Shown: positions 51,122 to 61,957 of the stretch, piece after piece
Numbering within the stretch: position 1 is the first letter of the stretch
Layout: each line of letters starts with the position of its first letter
Assembly: GCA_028023455.1 (NCBI GenBank)
Contig: JAQFVV010001038.1
Coordinates: 61,316-125,315 of the forward strand
Origin: Epiperipatus broadwayi
Lineage: Eukaryota > Onychophora > Udeonychophora > Euonychophora > Peripatidae
DNA: 64,000 bases
Direction: 5' to 3'
Position numbers and translations under genes: made by a program
Notes under the pieces: model-generated
What the model saw: only the letters and a program-made list of their open reading frames with translations
Database searches by the model: none
Told to the model about the DNA's origin: nothing

Positions 51122-51251
51122 CCATCAACCTAATGACCTACTCGTCTGAACTAGTTTCGAACCTATCTTAAATGTAGAAATGTCATATGTAAAAATGTTA
51201 TATATAAGTCGAGCGGGAAAACTTTGCTACAATGGCCGCTTCAATAGCATC

Positions 51252-51397
51252 ATCCATTGACATACGAAAACACGCTATAATTAGACAGGTTTGATAAAAT
51301 TATAGCGGAGAAATGCTCATAAATTATTATAAAATGTTTTATAAATTTTCAGTCAATTTTTAATTATATTCGCTATAATATTCGTATGTGGATGGAT
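51252..51397. repeat. Imperfect inverted repeat
   Basis: catccattgacatacgaa near 51252 is inverted near 51379-51394 (ttcgtatgtggatgg), and gctataat occurs in both arms. The spacer is about 90 bases. It belongs to the same unusual GC-richer stretch and could be part of an unrecognised element. Confidence 0.45.
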
Positions 51398-51765
51398 AAT
51401 TTAAACCTTGGAATAACGGCAAAATGATTTATACATATATTTAAGTTTAAATAAAAAGATACTGTAAAACATTTTCTTTAAATTATATTTAACGGTTTTC
51501 TGATTTAATGTTTTACATATATAATTGAAACTAAAGTATTTTCTTTAAATTTGCCTTTTTTTAAACAAATAATTTGGTAAAAACAAATATGTTAAAAGTT
51601 ATTTATTTCAGTAAAATAAAAATCCGTTTATAATTAAAAATGAGAATTTTGTGTAAACAAAAAATCAATTAGTGACGCACCCGGGTAAAAAGTAAAATCT
51701 AGTTTACTGATTGATTTTTCTTTGCATAAAAGACTTTATCATTAAATCGGAATACCGTTCCTTCT

Positions 51766-52000
51766 GCTAAGCTTTAACATTCTTTAACACCTAAAAAGGA
51801 ATTTAATTAATGAAACTGAATCAAATTATATAATTTATATGTTTTAATAATTTTTTAAAGTAAATTAAATATAACACCTCGGAGACGTTATCTGTTGCAG
51901 AAATTGGATTATATTATTTTATTTAATTAAAAGTCAATTTTATTTAATTAAAAGGGTCCCGAGGCAAACGAAATTCCAAAAAGGTGTTAAAGCTTAGTCG
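51766..52000. repeat. Inverted repeat upstream of a TATA box
   Basis: ctaagctttaacattctttaacacc with aaaaggaattt (51766-51803) is matched in reverse at about 51970-51996 (aaattccaaaaaggtgttaaag then cttag), apart from a roughly 10-base difference. About 165 bases lie between. The right arm ends 10 bases before a TATA box. Confidence 0.5.
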
Positions 52001-52005
52001 AAATG

Positions 52006-52380
52006 TATAAATAGGGCTTATTTTAAGCGGGAAGATATACTCCATCTTGCTTTTGAAGAGCTATTACTATCCAAGTCAAAATTGTTTAATTTTACCATGT
52101 CTGGCTAAAGTCAGGCAAGAATTGCTGCAATTCCCGTGATGGAACGCCGAGTTCAATCCATCAAATGCCGAAGCAACAACCACACCAAATAAAAGATGTC
52201 ATAAGCCGCTAAAAGAACTTGCCTTCGTTCCAACACCATTTTAAATCGTCTCGCAACTGAATAAGAACATGCCATAAGCCGCCAAAGAACTCACCTTCGT
52301 TCCAGCTCGAATATCTCCAGTTCAGCTATAGGAGAACTGTTTTAATATTATTTAAAATCGCAGAGCTCTGTGTGAATTTC
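52006..52380 (+). promoter_or_regulatory. Candidate promoter with TATA box and transcribed leader (LTR or unknown gene)
   Basis: tataaatag at 52006-52014 is followed by a GC-richer stretch to about 52380. Within it, an imperfect 72-bp tandem duplication (ataagccgc near 52200 and near 52273, each followed by ccttcgttcca) stands out. A donor-like cag|gttagc lies at about 52408-52413. The arrangement could be an LTR with its untranslated leader or a promoter with a non-coding first exon. No protein frame is convincing. Confidence 0.35.
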
Positions 52381-52413
52381 AACAACAATCATTATTTCTT
52401 CAAAATCAGGTTA

Positions 52414-53080
52414 GCTAACCATATTATTGTAATTTCTTCCTAAATTATTTTCCAAATAATATTGTAAATTCTCTAAAATGAAATACTTTTGCAAATTTCT
52501 TTATTAATTCAATATTGTAAACTCTGTCTAAATCGTATTTAAAATCTATAAATGAAATATTTTTGCTAAATTTCTTTGTTAATTAATATTTTGCTATATA
52601 ATTTAATCACTGCAGTTATATTTTGCTTTTCTTTTGCTTATTTTTAATTATTGTTAATTATGCCTATGTTTCGAAACAGCGTGCATTTAATTACCAATAT
52701 GTTTTTTTAAAAAGATATCATTTAAAATCTTCGTATTATTATTTATATAGCGTCATTTCATGCGCTGTTTCGAAACCCAAATTCATATTTTTGTCATTTA
52801 GTAAATTAATTAATATAAATATAAAATGTGGCTTTTCAACCTTTATTTATTATGTTACTAAAGATTAAACTAGCCTGGAGTGCAATCATAAGTATATTTT
52901 TTAGTAAAGTATTCGTAAGTCCCTTATTAAATATACTTTTCCTCCTTTTTAAAAGTTTAGTAGTTATAGATAACTAAAGAGATTGAACGGGATAAAGTAA
53001 AGTTTGTATATATATATATTCCTGTCAGTAGCATATCGTATTTCTCATGCTATAGAAGAGTTGGCTCTTTTGATCAAGCT
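52414..53080. other. Non-coding, nothing recognised
   Basis: AT-rich with a TA microsatellite at 53010-53022. The open frame 52623-52868 has no domain. Confidence 0.35.
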
Positions 53081-53560
53081 GATGATCTAGTGTTCATTTA
53101 ATATATGATATTTAATTTATAATATCCTTCGGCTTGGCGGATGTGGGATTTATTAATATTTTCTCATTGTGCTGTTCTTTTTGATATATATATAAGATGG
53201 AGCCACGGTAAGTCCAGCCCATCTTCTCTTATGGGTAGTGCAGTAGCGAAGTCTGAGCTACGGGCCAGATTAGCACGTAAGTCCCCCGCCTCTGAACCAA
53301 ATAAAGGTTCCCCATTAGCAGCATGACGACCGGTTCTTGGGTAAACCGTTGTTTGTCACAAAAACCCTAAAACTATTCTTCCATCCGCAGAGCCACTTTA
53401 TTATTATATTTTACTTGTGCCTAGTGTATTAGTAAAATCGTTATAGCCAACTCTTTCCTCCCTAATATGCAATCTTCGGCATTGAACCGAAGCATTCTTG
53501 AAAACCCGTTCGATCTTAACCCATAGAGACCTGAACGGCCATTTTTAATTCCCAAAAAAA
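53081..53560. other. GC-richer block of unknown nature
   Basis: A compositionally distinct block. At 53190-53210 gatatatatataag precedes atggagccacg directly followed by gtaagt, which looks like a tiny coding exon with a consensus donor or the edge of a retroelement. Near 53471-53495 a short hairpin cttcgg/ccgaag occurs. The frame 53141-53326 ends AKSELRARLARKSPASE, basic but without a recognised family. I cannot assign a function. Confidence 0.3.
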
Positions 53561-54059
53561 ATTACAGGACCTACAATTTTAAATAAAATGTCTAATTTAT
53601 TACAATAAATAAATATATATGTATACATTTTTATAAAGTGCAAATATGAAAGAATGTTATAAAGCTGATAAAGTAGTCATTACCACAAAAAATAATTAAA
53701 AAAAATGATATTTTTCACATTTTTAAAATCTTTATTTTTACATTGGTTCACAAACTCTCAATTTTGAAAGGTATAGCCTAAAATGACAATTTCATAGACA
53801 GCTTCATCATATTCGTCATAAAATGCAGAAAAAAATAATATAATATATAACATGACCTACCTGAGTTACAGATTGTTGGTGTAATGTGGCAAAAGGTGAC
53901 CATTTCAATTTCGTTTTTCTGCTTGACACCCTGTATGTTCTATTTTTGCAAGCAGTTGTTTTTCTAGGCCCTCTATGCGGGATATCTATTAGAAATGCAA
54001 GGTTTTGTGTGGATTAGAAATGCAAGGTTTTAGTGTGGATCCAAAAAAAAATAACAGTA
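53561..54059. other. AT-rich left flank of the satellite
   Basis: No gene. A direct duplication of ttagaaatgcaaggtttt occurs at about 53990-54033, just before the satellite array. Confidence 0.4.
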
Positions 54060-57000
54060 ATAACTTTAGTAAAGTGTAAGTTATGGGGATAAAAAATAAT
54101 TACTATATTATTGAAAAATCATGGGCTAAATTATGCATTATTACATAGGAAACCATGATAGCAAAGTATGCTATAAAATGAATAAAAAGTTATCTGCAAA
54201 GTATGCTATAAAATGAATAAAAAGTTATCTACAATGAAATGAATAAAAACGTAGTAAATTCTAAATTATGCATGTAAAAAATAATTACTACATTATTGGA
54301 ATATCATGAGGGTAAGGGTGAGCTAAATTATGCATTATTACATAGGAAACCATAATAGCAAAGTATGCTATCAAATGAATAAAAAGTTATCTATAATGAA
54401 ACGAATAAAAATGTAGTAAATTCTAAGTTATGCATGTAAAAAATAATTACTACATTATTGGAATATCATGAGGGTAAAGGTGAGCTAAATTATGCATTAT
54501 TACATAGGAAACCATGATAGCAAAGTATGCTATAAAATGAATAAAAAGTTATCTGCAAAGTATGCTATAAAATGAATAAAAAGTTATCTACAATGAAATG
54601 AATAAAAACGTAGTAAATTCTAAGTTATGCATGTAAAAAATAATTACTACATTATTGGAATATCATGAGGGTAAGGGTGAGCTAAATTATGCATTATTAC
54701 ATAGGAAACCATAATAGCAAAGTATGCTATCAAATAAATAAAAAGTTATCTATAATGAAACGAATAAAAATGTAGTAAATTCTAAGTTATGCATGTAAAA
54801 AATAATTACTACATTATTGGAATATCATGAGGGTAAGGGTGAGCTAAATTATGCATTATTACATAGGAAACCATGATAGCAAAGTATGCTATAAAATGAA
54901 TAAAAAGTTATCTGCAAAGTATGCTATAAAATGAATAAAAAGTTATCTACAATGAAATGAATAAAAACGTAGTAAATTCTAAATTATGCATGTAAAAAAT
55001 AATTACTACATTATTGGAATATCATGAGGGTAAGGGTGAGCTAAATTATTCATTATTACATAGGAAACCATAATAGCAAAGTATGCTATCAAATGAATAA
55101 AAAGTTATCTATAATGAAACGAATAAAAATGTAGTAAATTCTAAGTTATGCATGTAAAAAATAATTACTACATTATTGGAGTATCATGAGGGTAAAGGTG
55201 AGCTAAATTATGCATTATTACATAGGAAACCATGATAGCAAAGTATGCTATAAAATGAATAAAAAGTTATCTGCAAAGTATGCTATAAAATGAATAAAAA
55301 GTTATCTACAATGAAATGAATAAAAACGTAGTAAATTCTAAATTATGCATGTAAAAAATAATTACTACATTATTGGAATATCATGAGGGTAAGGGTGAGC
55401 TAAATTATGCATTATTACATAGGAAACCATAATAGCAAAATATGCTATCAAATGAATAAAAAGTTATCTATAATGAAACGAATAAAAATGTAGTAAATTC
55501 TAAGTTATGCATGTAAAAAATAATTACTACATTATTGGAATATCATGAGGGTAAAGGTGAGCTAAATTATGCATTATTACATAGGAAACCATGATAGCAA
55601 AGTATGCTATAAAATGAATAAAAAGTTATCTGCAAAGTATGCTATAAAATGAATAAAAAGTTATCTACAATGAAATGAATAAAAACGTAGTAAATTCTAA
55701 GTTATGCATGTAAAAAATAATTACTACATTATTGGAATATCATGAGGGTAAGGGTGAGCTAAATTATGCATTATTACATAGGAAACCATAATAGCAAAGT
55801 ATGCTATCAAATAAATAAAAAGTTATCTATAATGAAACGAATAAAAATGTAGTAAATTCTAAGTTATGCATGTAAAAAATAATTACTACATTATTGGAAT
55901 ATCATGAGGGTAAGGGTGAGCTAAATTATGCATTATTACATAGGAAACCATGATAGCAAAGTATGCTATAAAATGAATAAAAAGTTATCTGCAAAGTATG
56001 CTATAAAATGAATAAAAAGTTATCTACAATGAAATGAATAAAAACGTAGTAAATTCTAAATTATGCATGTAAAAAATAATTACTACCTTATTGGAATATC
56101 ATGAGGGTGAGGGTGAGCTAAATTATTTATTATTACATAGGAAACCATAATAGCAAAGTATGCTATCAAATGAATAAAAAGTTATCTATAATGAAACGAA
56201 TAAAAATGTAGTAAATTCTAAGTTATGCATGTAAAAAATAATTACTACATTATTGGAATATCATGAGGGTAAAGGTGAGCTAAATTATGCATTATTACAT
56301 AGGAAACCATGATAGCAAAGTATGCTATAAAATGAATAAAAAGTTATCTGCAAAGTATGCTATAAAATGAATAAAAAGTTATCTACAATGAAATGAATAA
56401 AAACATAGTAAATTCTAAATTATGCATGTAAAAAATAATTACTACATTATTGGAATATCATGAGGGTAAGGGTGAGCTAAATTATGTATTATTACATAGG
56501 AAACCATAATAGCAAAGTATGCTATCAAATGAATAAAAAGTTATCTATAATGAAACGAATAAAAATGTAGTAAATTCTAAGTTATGCATGTAAAAAATAA
56601 TTACTACATTATTGGAATATCATGAGGGTAAAGGTGAGCTAAATTATGCATTATTACATAGGAAACCATGATAGCAAAGTATGCTATAAAATGAATAAAA
56701 AGTTATCTGCAAAGTATGCTATAAAATGAATAAAAAGTTATCTACAATGAAATGAATAAAAACGTAGTAAATTCTAAGTTATGCATGTAAAAAATAATTA
56801 CTATATTATTGGAATATCATGAGGGTAAGGGTGAGCTAAATTATGCATTATTACATAGCAAACCATAATAGCAAAGTATGCTATAAAATGAATAAAAAGT
56901 TATCTACAATGAAATGAATAAAAACGTAGTAAATTCATAGTTATGCATGTAAAAAATAATTACTATATTATTGGAATATCATGAGGGTAAGGGTGAGCTA

Positions 57001-57085
57001 AATTATGCATTATTACATAGCAAACCATAATAGCAAAGTATGCTATAAAATGAATAAAAACTTATCTACAATGAAATGTATAAAA
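54060..57085. repeat. Satellite array with dimeric and ~1077-bp higher-order structure
   Basis: About 17 head-to-tail monomers, marked by the anchor aaaaaataattac near 54092, 54277, 54439, 54637, 54798, 54996 and so on to 56951. Spacing alternates between about 161 and about 197 bp. The longer form contains an internal duplication of about 36 bp (gcaaagtatgctataaaatg onward, twice). Diagnostic variants recur every three dimers: caaataaataaaaag at 54731 and 55808, and gagctaaattattcatt / ttatttatt at 55043 and 56118. The last two units lack the internal duplication. No coding potential. Confidence 0.9.
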
Positions 57086-58080
57086 ACAGTAAATAAAATA
57101 AAATAAATAACCCAAAGGAATTACAAGCAATTATTATATATCAGTGGGAGATGATGATGATGAATGTTGAATACTTACGGGTAATGAGGAATACGAAACC
57201 TCAAAATCAAACCCATCAACAGAAAAGTTCGTTAGAATCAAAATTACGTTCAGCGGCGAAAATAATTGTTTTCTCCGTATATTTTTTTTATCCGTTGATA
57301 AAATCTAGAAAGAAAAAAAATTTACAAAATTTTAATAATGTACTTTACAAAAATTGCTATAAAAAATCTAATTTTCATCGCACAGAAAAAAATTTTAGAC
57401 GTACAAAAAGATAGAAAAATGGCGGAGAGAAAGAAAAAAAAAGCGTAACTGTGACGTATATGGTTTGCACGCTATTGCGGTCGAAATTGCAAACTTTTTT
57501 TAATGCGGAAAAAGCGGTTTTCGGTCTCAAGAGGTTTTAAGCTATCTGGGATGCTTTATAAGCCCATAGTTAATTTGCAAATTGATTATAGTCAGATGTA
57601 TTAAGTTTCACTCCAGACTTGGTTTGATTTTACGTAAAAGAGCCACTCGATCTGATTATAAAAGGACATAACAAATAAGTTAATGTAGTGATTAGTTGTA
57701 TAGCGGGATATTTGGCTCCATTGAATCATAGCCACAAACCTATTTGCCAACATCAATTATTGTTCAAATAGTCTAGAGAATGTTACTTTATAAATGAAAT
57801 GCCTGTGTGCATTTGCCAACAAAAATTGTCAATAAATATATTTTAATTCATCATATATCAGTTTCTGTTTCATTATTAAATCAATCCAATTCACTAATTG
57901 CCCATAAGTATTCATTAGTAAAGCCCTTATTATTTAAATATGTTAGATTTTATCTGTGGAATGTCTAGTATTTACATTGTTTATATATATGTTTAAGTCC
58001 ATGAGTCTTATTGTTTTCTCCGATTTGCTAGTGGGCCAGATGAAGAATTAAATCTCGTGTGCTACCATTGTTATGTTATC
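57086..58080. other. Right flank of the satellite, no gene
   Basis: Moderately AT-rich. The frame 57151-57414 is basic and low-complexity, without family resemblance. 57420-57660 is a little GC-richer and may belong to an element containing the satellite. Confidence 0.35.
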
Positions 58081-58250
58081 CATTGGGTGGTAGATCTGGT
58101 GCTTGGAGAGGGGGTTCGAATCCAGGCTGGTCCCTGACCAAAATCTCGGGCTTGACTGGGTTTGAAGTACATTTTGTGAGTTCCAGCTCGTGTTAGATGG
58201 ATAAGCATGTTTTGACTGGCACATAGGTTTTTTTTTTTTTTTACATATGT
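58081..58250 (+). repeat. Possible tRNA-derived SINE
   Basis: ggttcgaatcc at 58113-58123 is a perfect RNA polymerase III B box. The upstream ggtggtagatctggtg could be a degenerate A box, about 30 bases away as in tRNA genes. A tRNA-unrelated body follows to a run of 15 T at about 58226-58242. The segment does not fold as an intact tRNA. Without a second copy in the window this remains tentative. Confidence 0.4.
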
Positions 58251-58547
58251 ATAGATATATATAAATTTATGTATGTTTGCATGTTTGTGAGTGGTTGTGT
58301 ATGAATGGGACTATGTACAGCAGGAGGGGGTAACACTCAGAAAAGAATAAATGACTAGAAGGGTAAGCTGCCTTTGGAAGTTTACGTGTCGATCTTCCTG
58401 TGGTGAGATAGCTGGTGGTATTATGGCTCTCTGAGAGACTTGGATGTCAAAGTGGGGTGTAGGGGTAAGAAGGGATGGTTTTTTTGTGTTTTGGTGCCTG
58501 TCAAGTTATGGCTGATCATGTGTGTGGGAAAGGAGTTCAGAGGGTTC

Positions 58548-58901
58548 CTAGGGGTAAAAGGACTTGGGAGTTGTACTTGGGAACAAATCATCAACTAACT
58601 TTTGTTCAGCAGCTTTGACAGGTGCAACTGATTGGAGTGTTTTTATGGCAGCATCAGCATAGGTTGCTATTAGACTTCCTGGAACAGCATTTTCCTTTAG
58701 GCTAGTAATGTTTCTGTCTTCATTGTAGAGCTCTACAATGGCAATTGCCAGGTCCATTATTTGTTTTGTTGGTTTAAAAGACACTATATTCCATATATCC
58801 CCTTTGTCATCGTCAAAGAATGCCGCAAAAAACACCCCAGAACTAGATTGGATTTCAAAGTCAGGTTGCTCCAGTATTTGTCGTTGATCAGTCTGCTCCA
58901 T
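58548..58901 (-). pseudogene. C-terminal frame of the unknown cassette protein
   Basis: A 117-residue frame overlapping the end of the preceding frame (58784-59629). It contains SSSGVFFAAFFDDDKGDIWN, then a helical stretch with LAIAIVELYNED and a tail ending TPKSFYP. It reads like the continuation of the upstream protein after a frame change. The duplicate unit keeps only its first part, because the duplication joint falls inside it (58764 corresponds to 61938). The product is unidentified. Confidence 0.45.
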
Positions 58902-59629
58902 GGGGCGAAGAGTCCGTCAAAGGGAGGAACCTGAGATTCATAAAAATCAAAGTAATCGAAGATGGAGTGTATAGAAGAAGAGGTTTCACTGCACATGGTT
59001 AACTTTAACATTTCTGATAAATTTCTGATGTTGTATTTCTTTCCAACTAAAGAGGCCATAGAAATCAGATGCATTCCTTTGTATGAGCAGTGAAGCAAGA
59101 ATGCGTAGTCTAGCAATCCTATAATTTCTGATTTATTGTTTCTTCGAGCAAACTCCCTTAATTTCAGAGTCCCTTTCAACATAGTGACCAAATTTAAGCT
59201 TCCTGGTTTGAATGCATTGGAGAGTGTTTTTATTGCATTGTCGTGTATCTCAGGAAGAGAATTTAAATGTGCATCCAATTGGTAGAAGTTGGCAAACCGG
59301 GAAGCAAGGGACTCTGAAAAATGTCTCTTCATGGACGTTGAAGATTTCACACATGATCTGCATAAGAATAGTGCAGTGAAACTGTAAAAAGCAGCTTGTT
59401 GTTTTCGTGAGAGTTGACGAACTGAGGTTAATGCGTCTTGTATTTGTGATAAAAAAACAAAAGAAAGGGAAGGAACTATTGCAGGCCGTTTTGCGTCACT
59501 GTCATCATCTGGGGGGGGCGGCCGGTGTGCTGGGCTGCTCTGTTGAGGGGGGAGGTGGAGCTGTTGGAGTTGCTCCCGGAGCAGTTGTGGCAATACCAGA
59601 TGGGGTGATGGTTTGTGAGGAGGATGCAA
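58784..59629 (-). pseudogene. Middle frame of the unknown cassette protein, copy 1 (nucleoprotein-like?)
   Basis: A 281-residue frame. Its first ~45 residues are a proline-rich shadow of the upstream frame. From about PDDDSDAKRP onward it is a continuous, strongly helical sequence with QLSRKQQAAFYSFTALFL, AFKPGSLNLVTMLKG and SIFDYFDFYESQVPPFDGLF. It has no zinc knuckle, protease or polymerase motif. The helical, aromatic-rich character and size recall nucleocapsid or gag-type RNA-packing proteins, including negative-strand viral nucleoproteins, but this is an impression and I cannot name a family. It lies one base out of phase with the 5' frame (60392-59505). The last part overlaps a third frame. 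Confidence 0.45.
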
Positions 59630-60392
59630 TGTTCTGAAGTCTTTGATTCTTCAAATGTAGCACCAACTTTCTAGCTGCTTTGGCTGGGTCAGTTTTCAAG
59701 GAAACTAAAAGTGCATCATCGTCCACATCTGAGTCATCCTCAAAAGTGGTAGGGATATAGACTTGATAAGGCACAGTTTGGGCTAATTTGTAGTAATCAG
59801 TATTTCCTACCCCAAGAAGGCCTTTGTCAGCAGTGGGGGGAGGACTGACAAAGATTGGTCCTATTCCAGATTGAGTTTTTGAGGATTTGGACGGATCTGA
59901 AAATCTGACCTTTACTTTAGGCTCATGTTTGAAATTTCTGGAGGGGGCTTTTGCAGTAGGTGTTAGTCTTGCTTTTACCATGTAGGTGTGAAATGTACTA
60001 GGTACTGCCCCTCTATGAAGTTCAAAAATAAATTTGTGATCAAAAAACCATTGAAGAGTGGACGTGGACGGGAGTCCAGACCCAAGAAAGTCTTTTGTTA
60101 ACATGGGCCTAAATGTATTAGGGTGTCTGATGTTTATTGCCAATAAAAAAACTATAGATCCTAAATAGGCCGGAGTGCCTTCCAAACACATAGACAACAT
60201 TGCTTCCCCCAAATGAATTGACTCTGAGATTGTCAATGCCTGAAATCCAAGTACAGGAACTTGATCTAAAAATGAGTCATCCCAAATTACGTTTTCTAAA
60301 TCTGTAGCTAGGGTTAATTGTCTTATAGGCTGATCCTCAAACACATTTTTTGTGGTAGGTTTATACGGAATCTGCGTTATTCCTGACATCAC
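59505..60392 (-). pseudogene. N-terminal frame of the unknown cassette protein, copy 1
   Basis: A 295-residue frame starting 50 bp after the stop of the coiled-coil ORF (60443). About 130 compact residues come first (WDDSFLDQVPVLGF, GTPAYLGSIVFLLAINIRHP, LPSTSTLQWFFDHKFIFELH). A basic, serine-rich linker (APSRNFKHEPKVKVRFSDPS) follows, then an acidic patch (FEDDSDVDDDALL) and a proline/threonine-rich end. It stops just past a run of eight G (59512-59519 region, plus strand), where the reading frame is lost. Copy 2 is 63567-62650. Function is unknown. The start Met is supported by conservation in both copies and by the fixed 50-bp spacing. Confidence 0.5.
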
Positions 60393-60442
60393 TGTATAAT
60401 ATATATAGAGTGATCAAATCACTCACAAAAACAACTAACAAT

Positions 60443-61759
60443 TTAAATAGGATCTGGGGGTTGTTTAAGGAGTAACTCCACGCCGGGGTTGAAACAACAT
60501 CCCAACAGATCATCATCATCAGTTGTCCAACCGTCTTCATCATCATCGGTTATCCATTCATAGCTTTCATTTTTGTCTTTCAACCTCACAGGAGATCGCT
60601 TAGGGTGCATTGTCAAACTTCGTATCTCATGCAGCTCGAGATTCTTTTCTTCAAACGTGGGCTCCTGTTCTGCTACAGATAACTTACTAGTATTTTCTAT
60701 AGGAGTTTCTTGACACGGGGTGTCTAGATACTTTATATTATTAATATTACTCACGTTTATTATTGCTTGTGTATATTTTACATTATTTTCATTTTTAGTG
60801 GTACTTTCTCTAGTAAGTGCTTTTTCACATTCCTTGCTTTGATTTTGCATCTCTTGGGATTCATCCTTTTCCAACCCAACTTGTTCTTCATGCCGGGACA
60901 ACGTGCTATTTTCATAATTAAGCTGGCACTTATGCTCACTTAAAAAGTCGTTTCCTTTGATTTTGATACTTTGCTGATCGACTTTGGCTTCCCCCTCTCT
61001 AAAATCATTTTCAGTATCATCTTCAGTCTGGCCAATAACTTGCACTATCTCATGTCTATTAAGTCTTTTATCTTGGTAATCACTAGCAAAGTTGCTTTCC
61101 TTACTTTCCTTTTCTGTCTCTTCTTTCATTTCTGCTACATCTCTCAATTCTGGAATACATGCTGTGATAATGTTTTCTTCTCGGTCAGTTACTTGACTTC
61201 TTTGTAGCAGGTTTTCTTTTATTTCATATATTTCCTCTCTGATCTCCCTTTGGGCTTCTTCATACTCTTGCACTTTACTGTTAAATTCTGCCCCTACTTT
61301 AAAGACCCTTTCTTTCAAACCCTTTTCTTGACATTCTACTTGTTCAACTAAAGCCTTCACTTCTTCTTTAATCACAACAAATTCCTTTCTATTTTCTTCT
61401 TGGTTTTTATGTAACATTTCTTTAAATTCTCCCCTCATTTCTTCAGATTTCTGCTGGCAGCTGGTTGACAATTCCTGTAGACCTTGGCACAACATTTCTT
61501 CCAGCCTTTTATCTCTGTCTGCCATCTCTTGTCTAATATCTCTGCTAAGGTTTTCAAATCTTTGTGACATTTTCTGATCTTTTTCCTCCATTTTCTGATC
61601 CATTTTCTCTGCATCCTGTCTAAGCTGTCTCAGCAACCAATTCAAGTCCCAGCCTTCCTGTTTAATCTCCTTTATCGGTATCTGTTCCGATATTTCTGTA
61701 ACTAAATTCTCTGGCATAGCTCTAGTTTTCTGTGCACCCTCATCTCTATCCTGGCTCAT
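60443..61759 (-). CDS. 438-residue coiled-coil, acidic protein of the cassette (gag- or phosphoprotein-like?)
   Basis: The longest open frame in the window. Residues about 35-200 form a heptad-rich coiled coil (DAEKMDQKMEEKDQKMSQRF, GLQELSTSCQQKSEEMRGEF). The middle is charged and likely disordered. The C-terminus is strongly acidic (WITDDDEDGWTTDDDD) and ends KQPPDPI. Two readings fit: an N-terminal coiled-coil gag-type ORF of a retroelement, or an oligomerising acidic cofactor such as a viral phosphoprotein. No knuckle, protease or RT is present. Upstream (about 61830-61960) a short frame contains GGGIMLRSGRD, a gag-like start, separated by a frame break from an in-frame extension of this ORF. 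The end is repeated at 63929-63618. Confidence 0.55.
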   Translation of the reverse strand: MSQDRDEGAQKTRAMPENLVTEISEQIPIKEIKQEGWDLNWLLRQLRQDAEKMDQKMEEKDQKMSQRFENLSRDIRQEMADRDKRLEEMLCQGLQELSTSCQQKSEEMRGEFKEMLHKNQEENRKEFVVIKEEVKALVEQVECQEKGLKERVFKVGAEFNSKVQEYEEAQREIREEIYEIKENLLQRSQVTDREENIITACIPELRDVAEMKEETEKESKESNFASDYQDKRLNRHEIVQVIGQTEDDTENDFREGEAKVDQQSIKIKGNDFLSEHKCQLNYENSTLSRHEEQVGLEKDESQEMQNQSKECEKALTRESTTKNENNVKYTQAIINVSNINNIKYLDTPCQETPIENTSKLSVAEQEPTFEEKNLELHEIRSLTMHPKRSPVRLKDKNESYEWITDDDEDGWTTDDDDLLGCCFNPGVELLLKQPPDPI

Positions 61760-61937
61760 ACCATCTTCCCTTTCTATTTCTTCCGTACTGCTGTTGTACT
61801 CATTAATCTCTTCCTGATCTCAACATGATACCTCCACCTTTCATCTCCATTCCTACTTCTATCTCTTCCCCACTGCTCATTGCTTCTGTTTCTTTGTTCA
61901 TTCTGTATACTATATATTCCTTTCAAAGTTATTATTA
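61760..61937 (-). other. Leader between the two tandem copies
   Basis: Minus-strand sequence between the truncated end of the upstream copy and the start of the coiled-coil ORF. It contains the short GGGIMLRSGRD frame and the duplication joint at about 61938. It should be the natural 5' sequence of the cassette, but I see no promoter or transcription-start motif. Confidence 0.4.
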
Positions 61938-61957
61938 TTTTGTTGGTTTAAAAGACA

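Noticed and set aside
53081-53200. Hammerhead ribozyme suggested by a ctgatga motif near 53089
   Set aside because: The matching GAAA core and pairing stems could not be found.
54060-57085. CRISPR-like array
   Set aside because: Repeats are adjoining satellite monomers without unique spacers, in a eukaryotic genome.
57151-57414. 87-residue basic frame beside the satellite
   Set aside because: Lysine-rich because of A runs; no family features.
58081-58160. Functional tRNA gene
   Set aside because: Only the B box is good; no cloverleaf folds.
59407-59637. + strand frame with a glycine/valine-rich end
   Set aside because: Antisense shadow of the proline-rich linker of the cassette protein.
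58784-60392. Programmed ribosomal frameshift joining the cassette frames
   Set aside because: The phase difference between frames is not the same in the two copies.
60971-61207. + strand frame inside the cassette
   Set aside because: Antisense shadow of the coiled-coil ORF.
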